From: Cyclaneusma minus
Taxonomy: Eukaryota; Ascomycota; Leotiomycetes; Marthamycetales; Marthamycetaceae
Reading direction: 5' to 3'
Length of the DNA: 64,000 bases
Assembly: GCA_037179335.1 (NCBI GenBank)
Contig: JAKZHN010000040.1
Span: 248,001 to 312,000 of the forward strand
The notes under the pieces were generated by a model. It saw only the letters and a list, made by a program, of their open reading frames with translations. It did no database searches and was not told the DNA's origin. Below, piece after piece: positions 1 to 10,851 of the stretch. Each line of letters starts with the position of its first letter. Position 1 is the first letter of the stretch. The position numbers were made by a program, and so were the translations under genes.

Positions 1-182
1 GGAAGGCTAGCTAAGGAAGAACTTACTGAAGCACCGGAACCCAGCGGGCGTTATCAAAGATGTTTCCGGGTTGAACGCGCGGAACAATAACAGGGCCAGC
101 TTGCTGGGGACCAGGCTCCTCCTCAGCCCCAAAGAACCTAGCCCTACGCATGCCCTGGTCCCTCAAAAGCTGTTGGATATCA

Positions 183-1420
183 TTAAGCCACAGGGGGTGC
201 GGCAGCCTGTCCCGGTTCTCGATTCGCAGGTTGGTTCGCTCGAGCCAAAAGACGAGGCTCATTCCACAATGGGCATTTACACTTCCTTGGTTTCCATTGT
301 GCTCCACATATATAGCAGAACTGGGCGCCGCATGGACACCTGCAAGACGATCAGCATGGCAGCAAAAAACTTGAGAGTCGGGACCATTGATCACTCACGT
401 CATATGGTTGCATCCGATATCCAACTCCACCACTCTTGAACACTTATAGCATCGTTGCCATTTCTGGACTTTGGCAGTTTCGAGAACCTGATGTAAAGCC
501 GTGTCTTTCGGACAATCCCCCTGATGAGCCTCCGCTTTGCACATCGTACAAGTCTTCAAAGTACACTTCGGACAGCTCGCAACATCGCCAGCGAAGTATT
601 GGGCGCCGATGAACGCGGAGCAGGTTGGTGAGTGACAATAGATTCTTTTCGGATCCTCAAGCTCCGTCTTCCTCTTCTCGAACTCCCTTACCAGCTCACC
701 CTTCAGGAATACTCGGACACTTTCGATCGGTATGGGTTGCCGGCAGCAACGAGGCGGGAATAGTGATTCGTCTTTCATCGACCCCTCGAATAGAGCTGCG
801 AGACAATCGCGGCAGTACTCGTGAGCGCACGGCACGCGTGTGATATCGAAGATCTCGACTTCTTCGCGGCAAGCTATGCAACTGGGATTGTGGGATGATT
901 TCTTGGGAGGTCGACTGGCTGCCCAAGCAGACGACTCCGGCTGGCCTCCCTCAGCGAGTTCCGCCTCTTCATCCGTCAAAGTTACCGGCGCATCCGACGA
1001 TCCCGAGACGAACTTCATCCTCAGCTTTTCCAAAACCTCGGCTTCAATAATGACATCCGCATTCGGGTCATTCACCGAAATGTTCAAGTTTGGCGTGTTT
1101 CTGTTAACAGCCAGTTGCAAAGCAAGACCTCGATCACGCACAGCAATCTCCTCCTGCCGTCGAGCTTCTCTCACTACCTCGCCATCAGCTTGCACAGCGC
1201 AAGCAATGCTTCGGGCCATCCGGGTATCGGTACACAACGAAGCCATGTTCTCCAGTTCTTGTGTCTGCAATTGGAACGCCAGTGCTTCGTCAGATAATTC
1301 ATCTTCGCGACCTTTGCCTTTGCCGTTGACGGTGTAAGCTTGAGCATCTTGGAGTTGGAGCTGGAGGATTAGGTTTGTGGTTTCGTCGTCGACTCCACGG
1401 AGGCCGTAGAGACACGCCAT
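183..1420 (-). CDS. RBR (RING-IBR-RING) E3 ubiquitin ligase
   Basis: Two exons, 1420-399 and 339-183, joined over a 59 nt intron (GTGAGT...TTGCAG), give 392 residues. The order of zinc-binding modules is that of an RBR ligase, which takes ubiquitin from an E2 onto its own cysteine before transfer. RING1 begins at CIACREEVEIF and carries PCAHEYC. The IBR follows with CSAF...CPKC...TCTMC. RING2 starts at RCYKCSRVVELDIGCNHM. The intron falls directly before the codon of the RING2 cysteine (about Cys342) that is the thioester residue in HHARI/parkin relatives. The N-terminal 150 residues are glutamine and leucine rich and probably helical. Substrates are unknown. The stop at 183 ends the protein soon after RING2; another open frame continues to about 23, so a further 3' exon is possible. 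The domain call is secure and the 3' end is not. Confidence 0.85.
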
Positions 1421-2228
1421 GTTTTTGTGGGTTTCTTGGAATTCTAAGAGGCTTTAATGTGTGCAGTGGGTTTTCAAGGGACACTATCGTATAGTGTAGA
1501 CGCTGGAGATAGCATTCAGGAGGAGAGGGGAATCGAGGAGGGGAGGTTTCCATTGTCAATGGTTGGGCCTGGATGACATGCCACTTAGACTTTCGGTAAT
1601 CCCTGCATATGGTTCTCACCCTCTTAGACTTTGACACAAGTACAATTCTCTGATACGGGGTATCGGTTGGACGAGAAGATGCTTCTATTGGCTAGGTAAG
1701 ATTAAAGATTTCCTCTTCCGTTTCTCCTTCGTGAACATGCAATTTCACTCGAAAGAATCGCTGAACCTTGTACTCTCATCCCTTAGCCCGGGCAGAAGTG
1801 GACTTACGAGGTTTTTCTAAAGATAGGTAAGCATTTCCGATTCAAGACTGGATTTGGAAGAAGTGGCGAGTCACATATCTGCCACCTTTCTGTGAAATTT
1901 TGTTATGTGAGGTTACGAGACAGTTGCAAAGAAAGTTGGAATGAGCTGTAAGGAGAAGCAATCAAGGTACAAAAGACGATTTTTGGAAGGCGGGATTTTC
2001 GAAAGGGGCTACTTTTATCAGCTCCGCTTTGAGCTTCCGAGTCATAATCGCCGATTCAGAAACTCTCGCATCTTTCCCCTTACTCCAAACATCTCGTGCC
2101 ATTTACTGGACAGAGCCTCATCAGGACAATCACATGTTAGTCACCAGCTTGGACAAAACCGGGTGAGATCAAGAAGACGATAAGCACGAGAGCTTGAAAA
2201 GAAGTAAATTCACAGCAGCCTAGTCTCT
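1421..2228. other. Intergenic, no gene seen
   Basis: This is the promoter side of the RBR ligase and the 3' side of the MPDU1-like gene. The short open frames here have no recognisable protein character and no clear splice partners. Confidence 0.6.
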
Positions 2229-3176
2229 CTATCCGCGACGGCGGGTGGTAGGAGTCTTAGCCTTGGGCGTTGCAGTGGTAGAAGCAGAAGAGGTGGGCGC
2301 AGCAGCAATTGGCTTCTCCCTCTGCTTGCCCTGCACCTTCTTTGACGGTGTGTTCCAGTAGTATGCCATCTGGGCCGCGAGGACGGCGTTGAGGATAAAG
2401 CCTGCAACGAAGCCGTACAGAATGAGCTTGTCGTCCACCTCCTGAAGAGTCGTGAAAATGCGAGTCAGGGATCCGACGAGGTAGTTGACAACCTATAAGC
2501 GTATCATATCAGCTTCTGTGTCAGGTCGCAGGGATACTATCTTTTCGATATGGGTTTTGTCAGAGATTGGACGACTTACGGCAAATGCGCTCAATTGCCC
2601 AGTACCTCCCTCGCGGTAGATAGTCAGAATCTGAGGAAGCTTGCTAGCCACACTCAGCACACCAGCTCCGGCCTGCAGGTAACCCAGCGTCTGCATATCC
2701 AGCATATCCTTATTGAAAAGCGTCACGGCACCAACAGCCAATCCAGCAACAAAAAGCGCCGCCGTACTCTGCTTCCCCGCATACGCCAGAACCAGCACCG
2801 AGATGACCACATTCTGCGCCATAATCAGCGCCGTCTCGCCAAACGTGCTGAACGGAAATCCCTGCCGGACATTGTATGCCAGCGAAATCAGGTACGACGA
2901 GGTTTCGAGCAGGTAGGACAGGAACGAGACACCGTCGCTCGACTTTGACGAAACGAGCTTGAGGATTTGCGGAACCTTGACGACGGCAGATCCGGCGACT
3001 ACGCCCAGGCCGAGCGCTTTGGAGATGGCGAGCTTGAGGCAGGAGGTGGCTGTGACGTCGACGTCGAGGATCAGCGTCTGGTAGCAGGCATCGCCGAGGA
3101 GAGATACGCCCAGGTCGCGGATGGGAGCCGGGAGGTTTTGGGTGATGGGCTGGACGGCTGAACGTACGGCGTCCAT
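2229..3176 (-). CDS. MPDU1: MPDU1/Lec35-like PQ-loop protein, mannose-P-dolichol utilisation
   Basis: Exons 3176-2580 and 2492-2229 join over an 87 nt intron (GTAAGT...TATAG) to give 286 residues. The protein is a multi-pass membrane protein of the PQ-loop family. The first PQ motif lies in AVVKVPQILKLVSSKSSDG and the second in SKLPQILTIYREGGTGQLS, the two-repeat layout of this family. MPDU1 homologues in the ER are required for use of dolichol-phosphate-mannose and -glucose in N-glycan and GPI assembly; that role is family knowledge. I chose the Met at 3176 because it begins the conserved MDAVRSAVQP segment; an in-frame Met at 3242 would add 22 residues. The C-terminus is a basic tail ending TPTTRRRG, consistent with a cytosolic, possibly ER-retention, tail. 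Confidence 0.9.
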
Positions 3177-4250
3177 GGTGGGCGACAATCGGTGACTTCG
3201 AGAGTAAGTAGCGATGCGGTTGTTGACAAGCTGCGTCGACAAAGCACTCGAGAGCTCTGGTGGAATGTGTTCTCGAGCTCCCTGGACAAGGCTGAGAACG
3301 CTGGAAAATCTTAGCGGGATTGGGCGTCGGAGCGGGATAATCCGATCCCCGATGTTCTCCAGATGAATGTCAACTGTTCCACCTCTACCTGTTTGCTTCT
3401 ACTTACAAGTTATTGCCATTTTTTTTTGGCAACGCTGCCTAGCCTAACTTCACAGGAGTCAGACCACGACTATCAATCTCACATAAAAAAAAAAAAAAAA
3501 ACTTAGACAGCAGAAATATCACTCACCAATCCTCCCAAGTGACAAGTCCCAATTTCCAATTTCCAGTCACCAGCGGCTCGCTGCCACGGCCCACGACCAA
3601 GGCCAACCCAACGGCAAACAAAGCATTAATATTATATTGAAAGCCGCTATCCATTTAATCCAAACAGACACCGTCACTACCATCAATACCATCACAATCG
3701 ATCTTGGAAACCTATCCAGGCAAAGTATCCATATTATATTACTTGTGTATCGATGTATCATGTATCGAGCTCTAAGAACACAAACATGTCAGAACTCAGA
3801 GGTCTGACATGTAAAAATCGATGTACTAGTATACTACAGATTCAAGGGCTAAGAATAAAAAGTAAAAACCTAAGAATAAAGACCTAGGCGAAAAAGGCCT
3901 TAGCTCCGAGAGATCCTAGCCCAAACAGGCAGGGTCAGCTCAACAAAATATACCGTATAGCATAAAATGCGTGTTTAGAAATCCCCTGAAACGAGAAACT
4001 TTTACTTAACTAGTTTGAGCTCACACAGGACACGCATATATCTGACTACTGAGTGGTTTCGAAATGTTGGATGGGATTCCGATATACCAGACTAAAGGTG
4101 AATCACGGGCTGCTGGGCCAGATGAACACATGAAACCCCAGTGCTTTGAACTCTCGTCACTGGCAGCCACCAGAAAGCCCAAATGCAAGCACACATCCGT
4201 TCCTAGGTGCAGACTAAGTTAACTGACTATCACAACACACCACCTACCCC
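3177..4250. other. Intergenic, AT-richer spacer with hairpin and poly-A
   Basis: This is the 5' side of the MPDU1-like gene and the 3' side of the aminopeptidase gene. It contains an A-run near 3485-3501, the perfect inverted repeat listed separately, and A-rich text around 3850-3890 in which the string cctaagaataaa recurs. No gene is seen. Confidence 0.6.
3784..3812. repeat. Perfect 10 bp inverted repeat (hairpin)
   Basis: The arm acatgtcaga at 3784-3793 is matched by its exact reverse complement tctgacatgt at 3803-3812, with a 9 nt loop. It lies between two genes that both run to the left and is followed by A-rich sequence. It could be an RNA 3'-end hairpin, a palindromic protein site, or chance. 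Confidence 0.6.
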
Positions 4251-6002
4251 CTAAGGAGCAAACTCAGCATCAACACTCTCAAAATGCTCAAAAAACCCTG
4301 CAAAAAGCTTCACTCCCAAACCCGGATCCAGACTTCCCGTCGTAGCCCGAATACTATGCATGCTCAGCTGCGGAATCCCGGCATCGATAGCCCTGCATCC
4401 CATAGCAGAGCTCAGCATAGGGCCCACAGTACCGCCACTTCGGGAGTCGTTGCGGATCTGGAAGACCTGGAGCTTGCTGCCGCTCTTCTCGGCAATGCGG
4501 GTCAGGAAGGCGGTGGACACGGAGTCGGTGGTCATGTGGCCGTTGCTGTCGGCTGCAACTGTGAGGCCAATGTTCAGACGTGGGGCGTGGTCGGCGAGGT
4601 AGCGGCCTAGGAAATTGGGGTTAACGGCGTGGTTCACATCGGCGGAGACTAGGAAGGAGTTGGCGTAGGTTTGGGCAATGGTGTTGGGGCCGTAGGAGTT
4701 GCCGGCGAAGGACTCCACGATGCGGTCAATGGTCGCGGGCAAGAAGTTGCCCTTTGCTCCTTGACGGAGATAGGATCCGATTTCCTCGTCGTCGAAGCAG
4801 CCTACTAGCCTAATGACACTGTCGTCATCAGACTCGGAGGCTGCGAGAAGACCTTCCATGGCAGCCCATGAACAGAGCTTGTCATCAATACGTCCAGCAA
4901 AGATAAACTCCTTGTCCAGACCTCCGGTTTGTGCTGGCTGGGTGTCGAAGAGCTCAAGTTCCCAGTTAACAATAGAGCTGGTATTCTGAATATTGAGCTC
5001 TCCCGCAATAGCGCGGACAAGCTTGGGTGGCTGGGTGGAGGCAAAAGTCATAGGGTCGATCTTGACAGTGCTGGTGCTGACAAAAGAACTCGTAATGTCA
5101 GAGTTGTCGAGTCCAATAATGGGCACGGCCTCTGTCTCTGGGTTATTGCTGCCAGTCATTCCAACACCAAAATGAGGAGCCAAAGTCGGAATACGGGCAA
5201 TAGGCCAGTTCAAAGTGACCAGCTTCTGCTCGATCTTCCCGGTCTTGGGGTCCTTAACCAACACTCTTCCACCAATACCCAAGTCACGATCCCACCATGT
5301 GCTGTTGAGGGCACCTGCATAGGGAGCGACCCCAAGTTGGAGATAACCAGCAGTCGTTGGCTTGGTAGACACAGGCTTGAGCTTAGCAGTCAGGGCATCG
5401 ACATGACCTGCTACCATAGCAACACCATTCCCAGCGTTGTAGCTCTTGCCAACGGTAAAGGCAATAATACTGCTTCCGTTTCGCTCCACAAAGTATTTAC
5501 CGCCCTTTTCGAGCTCGGATGTCCAGGAGTTGCGCGATGACAGCTAGCGGTAGTGTAAGCTAAGGCCTCTTGGTAAATAGGGGCTGGCGCAACCTACCTT
5601 CTTAAAGCCAGCAGCAGTAAGCTTCTTCGCAAAGTGATCCACAGCATGAAAGACAGTAGGGTTCTCGGTCATAAAATCGCAGAAAGGCTTGGTGTAAGCC
5701 TCTGGAGGCTGCAGTTTGGATACTCTCAAGGCCTGGACTCGCTCCTGGAAGCCGGAGAAGAGAGCAGATGATGACTCGGGGAATGGCGGTGCAGCAACTG
5801 GGCTGCGAGTAGAAGAAGGCAGACGCATGGCTCCGCCATATCTCAGTGAGTTATGGAGAGCCTCGAGATCTCGTAGAGTGGCGGCATCGAGGGGAGTGGG
5901 ATGGAAGTCCTGAGCTTGAGGCTGACCGACAGTGTTGGGGTTGGTTCGGAGAGACATGTTGGATTGGCTGCCTCGGAGAGATCGTTGGGTATTCTTGACC
6001 AT
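4251..6002 (-). CDS. LAP4: Vacuolar aminopeptidase I, M18 family (APE1/LAP4-like)
   Basis: Exons 6002-5598 and 5543-4251 join in phase 0 over a 54 nt intron to give 565 residues. The M18 metal and catalytic landmarks are present in order: AGHVDALTAKLKP (His/Asp zinc ligands, about residue 182), LAPHFG, RIDDKLCSWAA, FDDEEIGSYLRQGAKG (catalytic Glu pair), VSADVNHAVNPNF, and SRSGGTVGP followed by PQLSMHSIRA. The HVDALT form matches yeast Ape1 better than the HTDSP form of cytosolic aspartyl aminopeptidase, so I favour the vacuolar enzyme, which in yeast travels by the Cvt/autophagy route as a dodecamer. The N-terminal 80 residues are Ser/Pro/Gln rich and would hold any propeptide; I cannot see a clear yeast-like propeptide helix. 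Probably constitutive or starvation-linked. Confidence 0.92.
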
Positions 6003-6590
6003 TTTTGAAGAAGGATCCTCGAGGAGGAATCTGGCAGAGATCGAGGGGTTTTATGGAGTAGTAATGCGTAGCTTGGAGCTTAAACAGTGTCTCAAGTTCA
6101 GGTAGTAGTGAGGCTGGGAGTGGGACGGGGGAGAGGTACATGTACATCGGCGTTTGTTGACGCATCGGGGACACGTGCCGATGCCGGAGCTGGGATAAGC
6201 TCCTACTAGTAGTGCATTCCGCTATCGTTATCGCAGCTTCCCCACATATCTGGCCTCAATTGCAGCTCGACCACTCAACTCCCACCACCATGCTGTCTCG
6301 CGTTTCTTTCTGCTTTTGTCAATCTGCCAATCTCATTGGATCTCTCATCTCTCATCTCTCACTCGATACAAGTCACAAGTCACAAGTCACACGCCCGACA
6401 CATTTCTTGTTGGGAATTTTTCTTGTATTCCGTTTGCTGATTCATCGCAAAAAGCTATCGACGTTTTCCATCACCATCGAAGCCAATCCATCGCATTGAC
6501 AGACTCATGTTGGCCGTTTTTCCGTGGCCTTTTGTTTGCAGACTAGCCATCCCGACTAGCCATCCCGACTAGCTGCCATCCTCACGTCCT
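6003..6590. other. Intergenic, CT-rich with simple repeats
   Basis: This is the promoter side of the aminopeptidase and the 3' side of cipC. It holds short simple repeats: tctcatc units near 6340-6360, three copies of acaagtc near 6368-6390, and the 13 bp repeat listed next. No gene is seen. Confidence 0.6.
6541..6581. repeat. 13 bp tandem repeat, three units
   Basis: The unit gactagccatccc begins at 6541 and 6554, with a diverged third unit at 6567. It sits just beyond the cipC stop codon, so it is in or near the cipC 3' UTR. Confidence 0.7.
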
Positions 6591-7106
6591 CTAGTAGTTG
6601 TAGTTGTTGATCTCCTGGGGAGCACTGTACTGGTTGCTGTGATGCCACTACGTTAGCTCAAGTTCTCAAGCCGTCATACCGGACAGGAGAGGTGTTTGAC
6701 TTACGGGTCGTACTGGTCAGCACCGTGGCCCTCGACGTAGTGCGCGTCGTACATCTCAGTGACGTTCTGCTCGGCCTGGCGCTTGGCCTTCTCGCGGTCG
6801 ATGTAGTCGAGGCCCTTGGTCTCGACGAGCTTGTCAACCTCACCACCGACGATGCCAGCAAGCAGCTCCTTGGCGAAGGCGTGGGAGACGGGCTTGCCTG
6901 TTGTCCGAGTTAGCATGTCCCTCGTGGTTTCTCAATCTTGGAGGAAGGGATGACTTACCCTCGGCACGCTGACGGTCCTCAAAGACCTTGAAGGCGGCGA
7001 ACGAAGCACCACCAGCGAGGAGCTCGTGGGAGAACTTGCCCTCGTTGTCGGGCTGGTCGTTCTGGACCTGCTGGTAGGAGTCTTGGGATTCACCGAAGCC
7101 GAACAT
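6591..7106 (-). CDS. cipC: CipC-like small stress protein
   Basis: Three exons, 7106-6959, 6897-6705 and 6636-6591, give 128 residues. Introns of 61 and 68 nt have GTAAGT donors and ACAG acceptors. The product matches the CipC family (concanamycin-induced protein C of Aspergillus; DUF3759): it starts MFGFGESQDSYQQV, has the twin FSHELLAGGASFAAFKVFED and SHAFAKELLAGIVGGEVDKL helices, and ends with a Tyr/Asn/Gln-rich tail (DPNQYSAPQE). The family is cytosolic, small and strongly induced by various stresses; the molecular function is not known. A strong TATA element about 140 bp upstream of the start codon and a CT-rich leader fit a highly inducible gene. Confidence 0.93.
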
Positions 7107-9909
7107 GATTGCGGATTGAGTTGTGTGAAGAGGGTAGAAGGTTTGAGTAAGGTTGAGATGGTTGAGATGGAAGTTGAAGTGGTAGTTGCGAGTGAGGCGT
7201 TGACGGGAGAAGGAAGAGGTGCAGTTGGCGGGGTCTAGAGGGGTTTATATAAAGACCTCTCGTCGGCCTCTCGCACGCTGATAGGCCGGGCGGCGGCAGT
7301 TGCCCTGAATCGACAGCAGGCCATTCACGTCAGGTACGGGCTGCTGTGAATAATGCAAGAAGACCCTGAAACCAGTTACAAGCCACAGCTACGCGGCCTG
7401 CGAGTGGGTGGAGAGGGGTCTCGACCTGACCCTAGCTCCGTCACCATCCAATGGCGAAGCTCGATCAAGCTCATCAAGCATATGCATGACGCCACAAAAG
7501 GCTCCACACCAGAGAGATGTCAAAAGACTGGGACCTGGAGCTTCAAGTTGTTCTTCAAGTTGTATGTGGAGGGACATACCTCGGAACTCAGCCCACTTGC
7601 TACATGTACTGCTATTAATGAAGTGGCCAAGTCTACAGAGCGGTCAACTCCATCCAGAGGCCGGAAGCTGGCAGTGCATCAGGGACGCTTTGTTGTCAAG
7701 TAAACACCGTTCATGTTGTCCGCGACTCCGGTTCCAAGTCCAGAAAGAGCTGCATTTCGCCATTCCCCTTGAGGTTTAGCCATGAATTTCAGCTGGACAG
7801 GGGACGAAGCATCGAGCTGAACTTGGCCGGCAATTGCTGGCAGATGGACTTTGGGTTTTCAAGATTTCAAGATTCCTAGGTACGTCCAACGTCACTCGAC
7901 TGCATGAAACTGCGATGCTGTATCTGGCACAGAATATGACAAAGTCTTGATGGAATGGCATTGACATGGTGCTTGTTCAAAACGTCAACTGAGAGTATGG
8001 TCATGCTATGATGCTATCGTCCCATGGTGCTCCCTGAGTAGTCCCTCCAGTCCCCAGCGATCATCAAGTCTCGCGGCGACTATGAAACGGCAGCGGTCTC
8101 AGGCCCAGCTCCAGCTCAGCAAAGGACAGGCCCGAGACGATTGAAGTGGGCTGCACGTGTTAGTACCTCTCCATGACGGCATATGGCGGGGTCGAACTGG
8201 CGGTCGAATTGAGCTCGTGTTGCTTGAACTAGTAAAGATTCCGGATCCATAACAGTATGGATAGTCCCGAGCCGTGGGCTGTGCAAGGTCAATGTCCAGC
8301 AACGATTGGATATCGTAATTCGCATTGAGATTCTAGAAAGCCAGAGAAACTTGAATATGTAGTAGCATGTTCAATAATAATCACTGGAGAAAACACAGGT
8401 CGTTGGATCGGCACTTCGGAGCTTCAGCCATCTTGCCCCTCGATCCAGCATGCAAGAGGCCACAGGAGCTCTCCACAACCCCACATCTGTTCGCTGTCCG
8501 CTGCCCGCAGGACCCCTGAGTCTCCCTCCGGCCTCCATTGATGTCCACAGGAAACAGCGGTGACGCACGACTCGACATGTGTCATAGCGAGGCTGTGCGA
8601 GAGATCGAGAAGGGCGATGCCTCGGAATCGGACACCATGTGCCGGCGAAGCGCTGTGTGGAAACATATCTTCAGATTGCGGAGCCACGAGCTTGACGCCA
8701 TGTCTGGTTTGGAGCATCCCCGAAGCGCCCCAAGCGCCGGCCGAATTACTGGCTGCACAGCCGCCGTGGATGGGATGAAGAATTTGAACCTCCAATAATG
8801 ACACCGGCTTCTGAGTACTTACATGTAGAAGCTAAGAAGCAGTTCAATGGCTTGTTGCGATCAATGATGCTCAAATCAACAGTTGACGTCGATGGACCGG
8901 GATGCGACTTTCTGAGCCTCTCACTTAAGCTTTGCCGAGACTGCTGCCCAGACATGCCAGATCGGGGACCACAGCGGCTGAAGAACTGGTTAGCGCGCGC
9001 TCTACTGTATTGAACGACTGCCATCCATAACTCCGTACTTGAATTCTTCAATTCTTCAAGTGTCGTCAAGCTTTGCCCAGACGTGCTGCAAGAGGACTGG
9101 ATCTTGCCGAGCCGGCCGTTGCAGCACATCCGAGCGATCGTCGGCTTGGCGATGGAGTTGGAAAGGCTTGGAGCACAGCCACATTCGAGCTGTTCAACAT
9201 ACTGCTCAGCTTCCATGATGTGGTGATGATGGACGACATCAGCCGTGAAAATGCTCATGGGATTCATTGCATTGTATAAGTTTATCTGGAATACTCGACA
9301 TAACTGAAGGGCTACTGGAGACCGGATCACGAATGTCTTTTGAAGCTTGGGCAGTTGGACTCGATTTGTAGCCGATTTAATGGACAGGAATGAGTCTGCT
9401 TCTCAAAAAGCCCGTTCGATGGGAACAAATTAACAACGCTTTTGGATTCGCCAACTCCGAGTGACTACGCCAGCATCGTTTGCTTATGTCAAGGGCCCAA
9501 TTCCATGCTGTTTTGCCACCGGACAGAATATGGGACTGGAAAGAGTTGGCATTGAAGTTTGTATTGATAATCTGGCAGTCCCAATTCTTGGCTCGGTATG
9601 CCCTCGAAGCCATCATTCAATTGTCTCCCGCCCATCACTTCTCTTTTGACAGTTCTCTACTCAGGGCCGAGGATGGGGCCGACTATAGTGCTGCTCTGCC
9701 CGATCTCTTGCCGTGCCTTCAAGTCCATTGCCTTCACCACATAGGAGCAGAGGTTGTTTTCTGCGGGACAGATCTTTTCAGGCGACTCAACTGGGTTCAC
9801 TCGGCAGGGACGCGTTGACAGTCTCCTGTACTTCGGTCCAGATAGGCACAGTAATATCTGCATTCTTTCGCACATCTGCTAGTCAATACTCCCCTGGTTG
9901 GGCAGTATC
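7107..9909. other. 2.8 kb stretch without a recognisable gene
   Basis: This runs from the cipC promoter to the 3' end of the HYPK-like gene. Open frames reach 194 codons (minus strand, 9330-8746), but their composition looks random, they have no domain-like pattern, and I see no convincing splice network. The length could be explained by a long inducible promoter for cipC, an unrecognised non-coding RNA, or a decayed gene. Confidence 0.5.
7244..7253 (-). promoter_or_regulatory. TATA box of cipC
   Basis: The string tttatataaa reads TATATAAA on the minus strand, 138 bp upstream of the cipC ATG. That spacing fits a transcription start about 30 bp downstream and a leader of roughly 100 nt. It is the clearest TATA element near any gene in the window. 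Confidence 0.6.
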
Positions 9910-10445
9910 TCAAGCGGAAGAAGTAACGTACGCCCTGAGGGCAACGACCACGTTTGCGTCATGCGCTTTCAGCAACTCCGTTGCTTTCGGCTTCGACAAT
10001 TCCAGCTGATCGATCTGCACACTCGTCAGCAAACAGTCTTCCAGTCCGCAACTAAAGATATAGTCCCCCTTTATTCTTTTCTTTGGTTGAGTAAAAAATG
10101 CCACATATCTTCTCGCAATAGCAATGAGACAATCGGGACACAAGCACAACTCACAATAAAGGCCACATCGGCGGCATCAACCTTGACGATCTTCTTAACC
10201 TCCTTCTTCTCCCCGTTATCCGCCTTTTTCACTTCTCCGCCGCCAACAGTCAGGCGATCCATAGCCTTTCTCACTGCTTCGGTATCGACCTCCTTGGTGG
10301 CGCCGCTGTCATCTCCTGCATCCAGAGTCGAGAGTGCTTGGGCAGCTTTGCGCTCCTCAGCCGACTTGGCCTGGGCTGGGACCTCGTCTTCGACATCGCC
10401 GGTGGTGGCGCCTTCCACCACGGTAGGAGGTTGAGCTTCGGTCAT
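9910..10445 (-). CDS. HYPK-like UBA protein, NatA acetyltransferase cofactor
   Basis: Exons 10445-10155 and 10014-9910 (140 nt intron, GTGAGT...TGCAG) give 131 residues. The protein has an acidic, Ala-rich start, then the signature VDTEAVRKAMDRLTVGGGE, a Lys-rich stretch and a C-terminal UBA-like domain (QLELSKPKATELLKAHDAN). This is the layout of HYPK and of the NAC-alpha-like UBA proteins of fungi. In Chaetomium-type fungi and animals HYPK binds the NatA N-terminal acetyltransferase near the ribosome and tunes its activity; that role is family knowledge. The length matches human HYPK (129 residues). It is divergent from the DAHP synthase gene, with 406 bp between start codons. The stop at 9910 is the simplest end; an open frame beyond it could not be joined in phase. 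Confidence 0.85.
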
Positions 10446-10851
10446 TGTTGCGGACCGGAGGTGCTTAGATGGGCGTGAGGAGGCAGGTTTCGGGTCTTTA
10501 GGGGTGTGTGGAAAGCGAAGCTGGGGAAGTTTGAGGTCGAAGACGCTCGGACGAAAGTCAATTGGCGGGGTCGGATAAATAGCTTTACCGGGTATCCGGG
10601 CTGAAGAACAATATCAAACTCTGTTTTGACGAAAACAGCTGTTGTTTCTATTTTCGACTGTCGATGAGCAATTGGATTTTCGGGTCATTGAGTGTGTATC
10701 GCATTTTGAGAATTCCGTTACTTCTTCACCACGACCACGTATTTCATTGGCGCATTGTTCTTTCGTCCTCACTTCATACTTGAGTCGCAACCGACCAAAT
10801 CTCGAACCTCAGCATCGCTCTAACATAATACTGGCTTCAGCAGCTTTCACT
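10446..10851. promoter_or_regulatory. Shared divergent promoter, HYPK-like / DAHP synthase
   Basis: This 406 bp region separates two divergent start codons. No perfect Gcn4/CPC1 site (TGASTCA) was seen, although the right-hand gene is an amino-acid biosynthesis gene. The last 200 bp are pyrimidine rich and are probably the leader of the right-hand transcript. Confidence 0.5.

Noticed and set aside
8746..9330. 194-codon minus-strand open frame in the 7-10 kb gap
   Set aside because: No domain-like pattern, scattered His/Cys/Arg runs, no splice partners and no neighbouring coding signal; likely chance.
9657..9875. Possible third exon of the HYPK-like gene
   Set aside because: A GTACGT donor exists after LRA, but no acceptor restores a good frame in phase; the simple stop at 9910 matches the family length.
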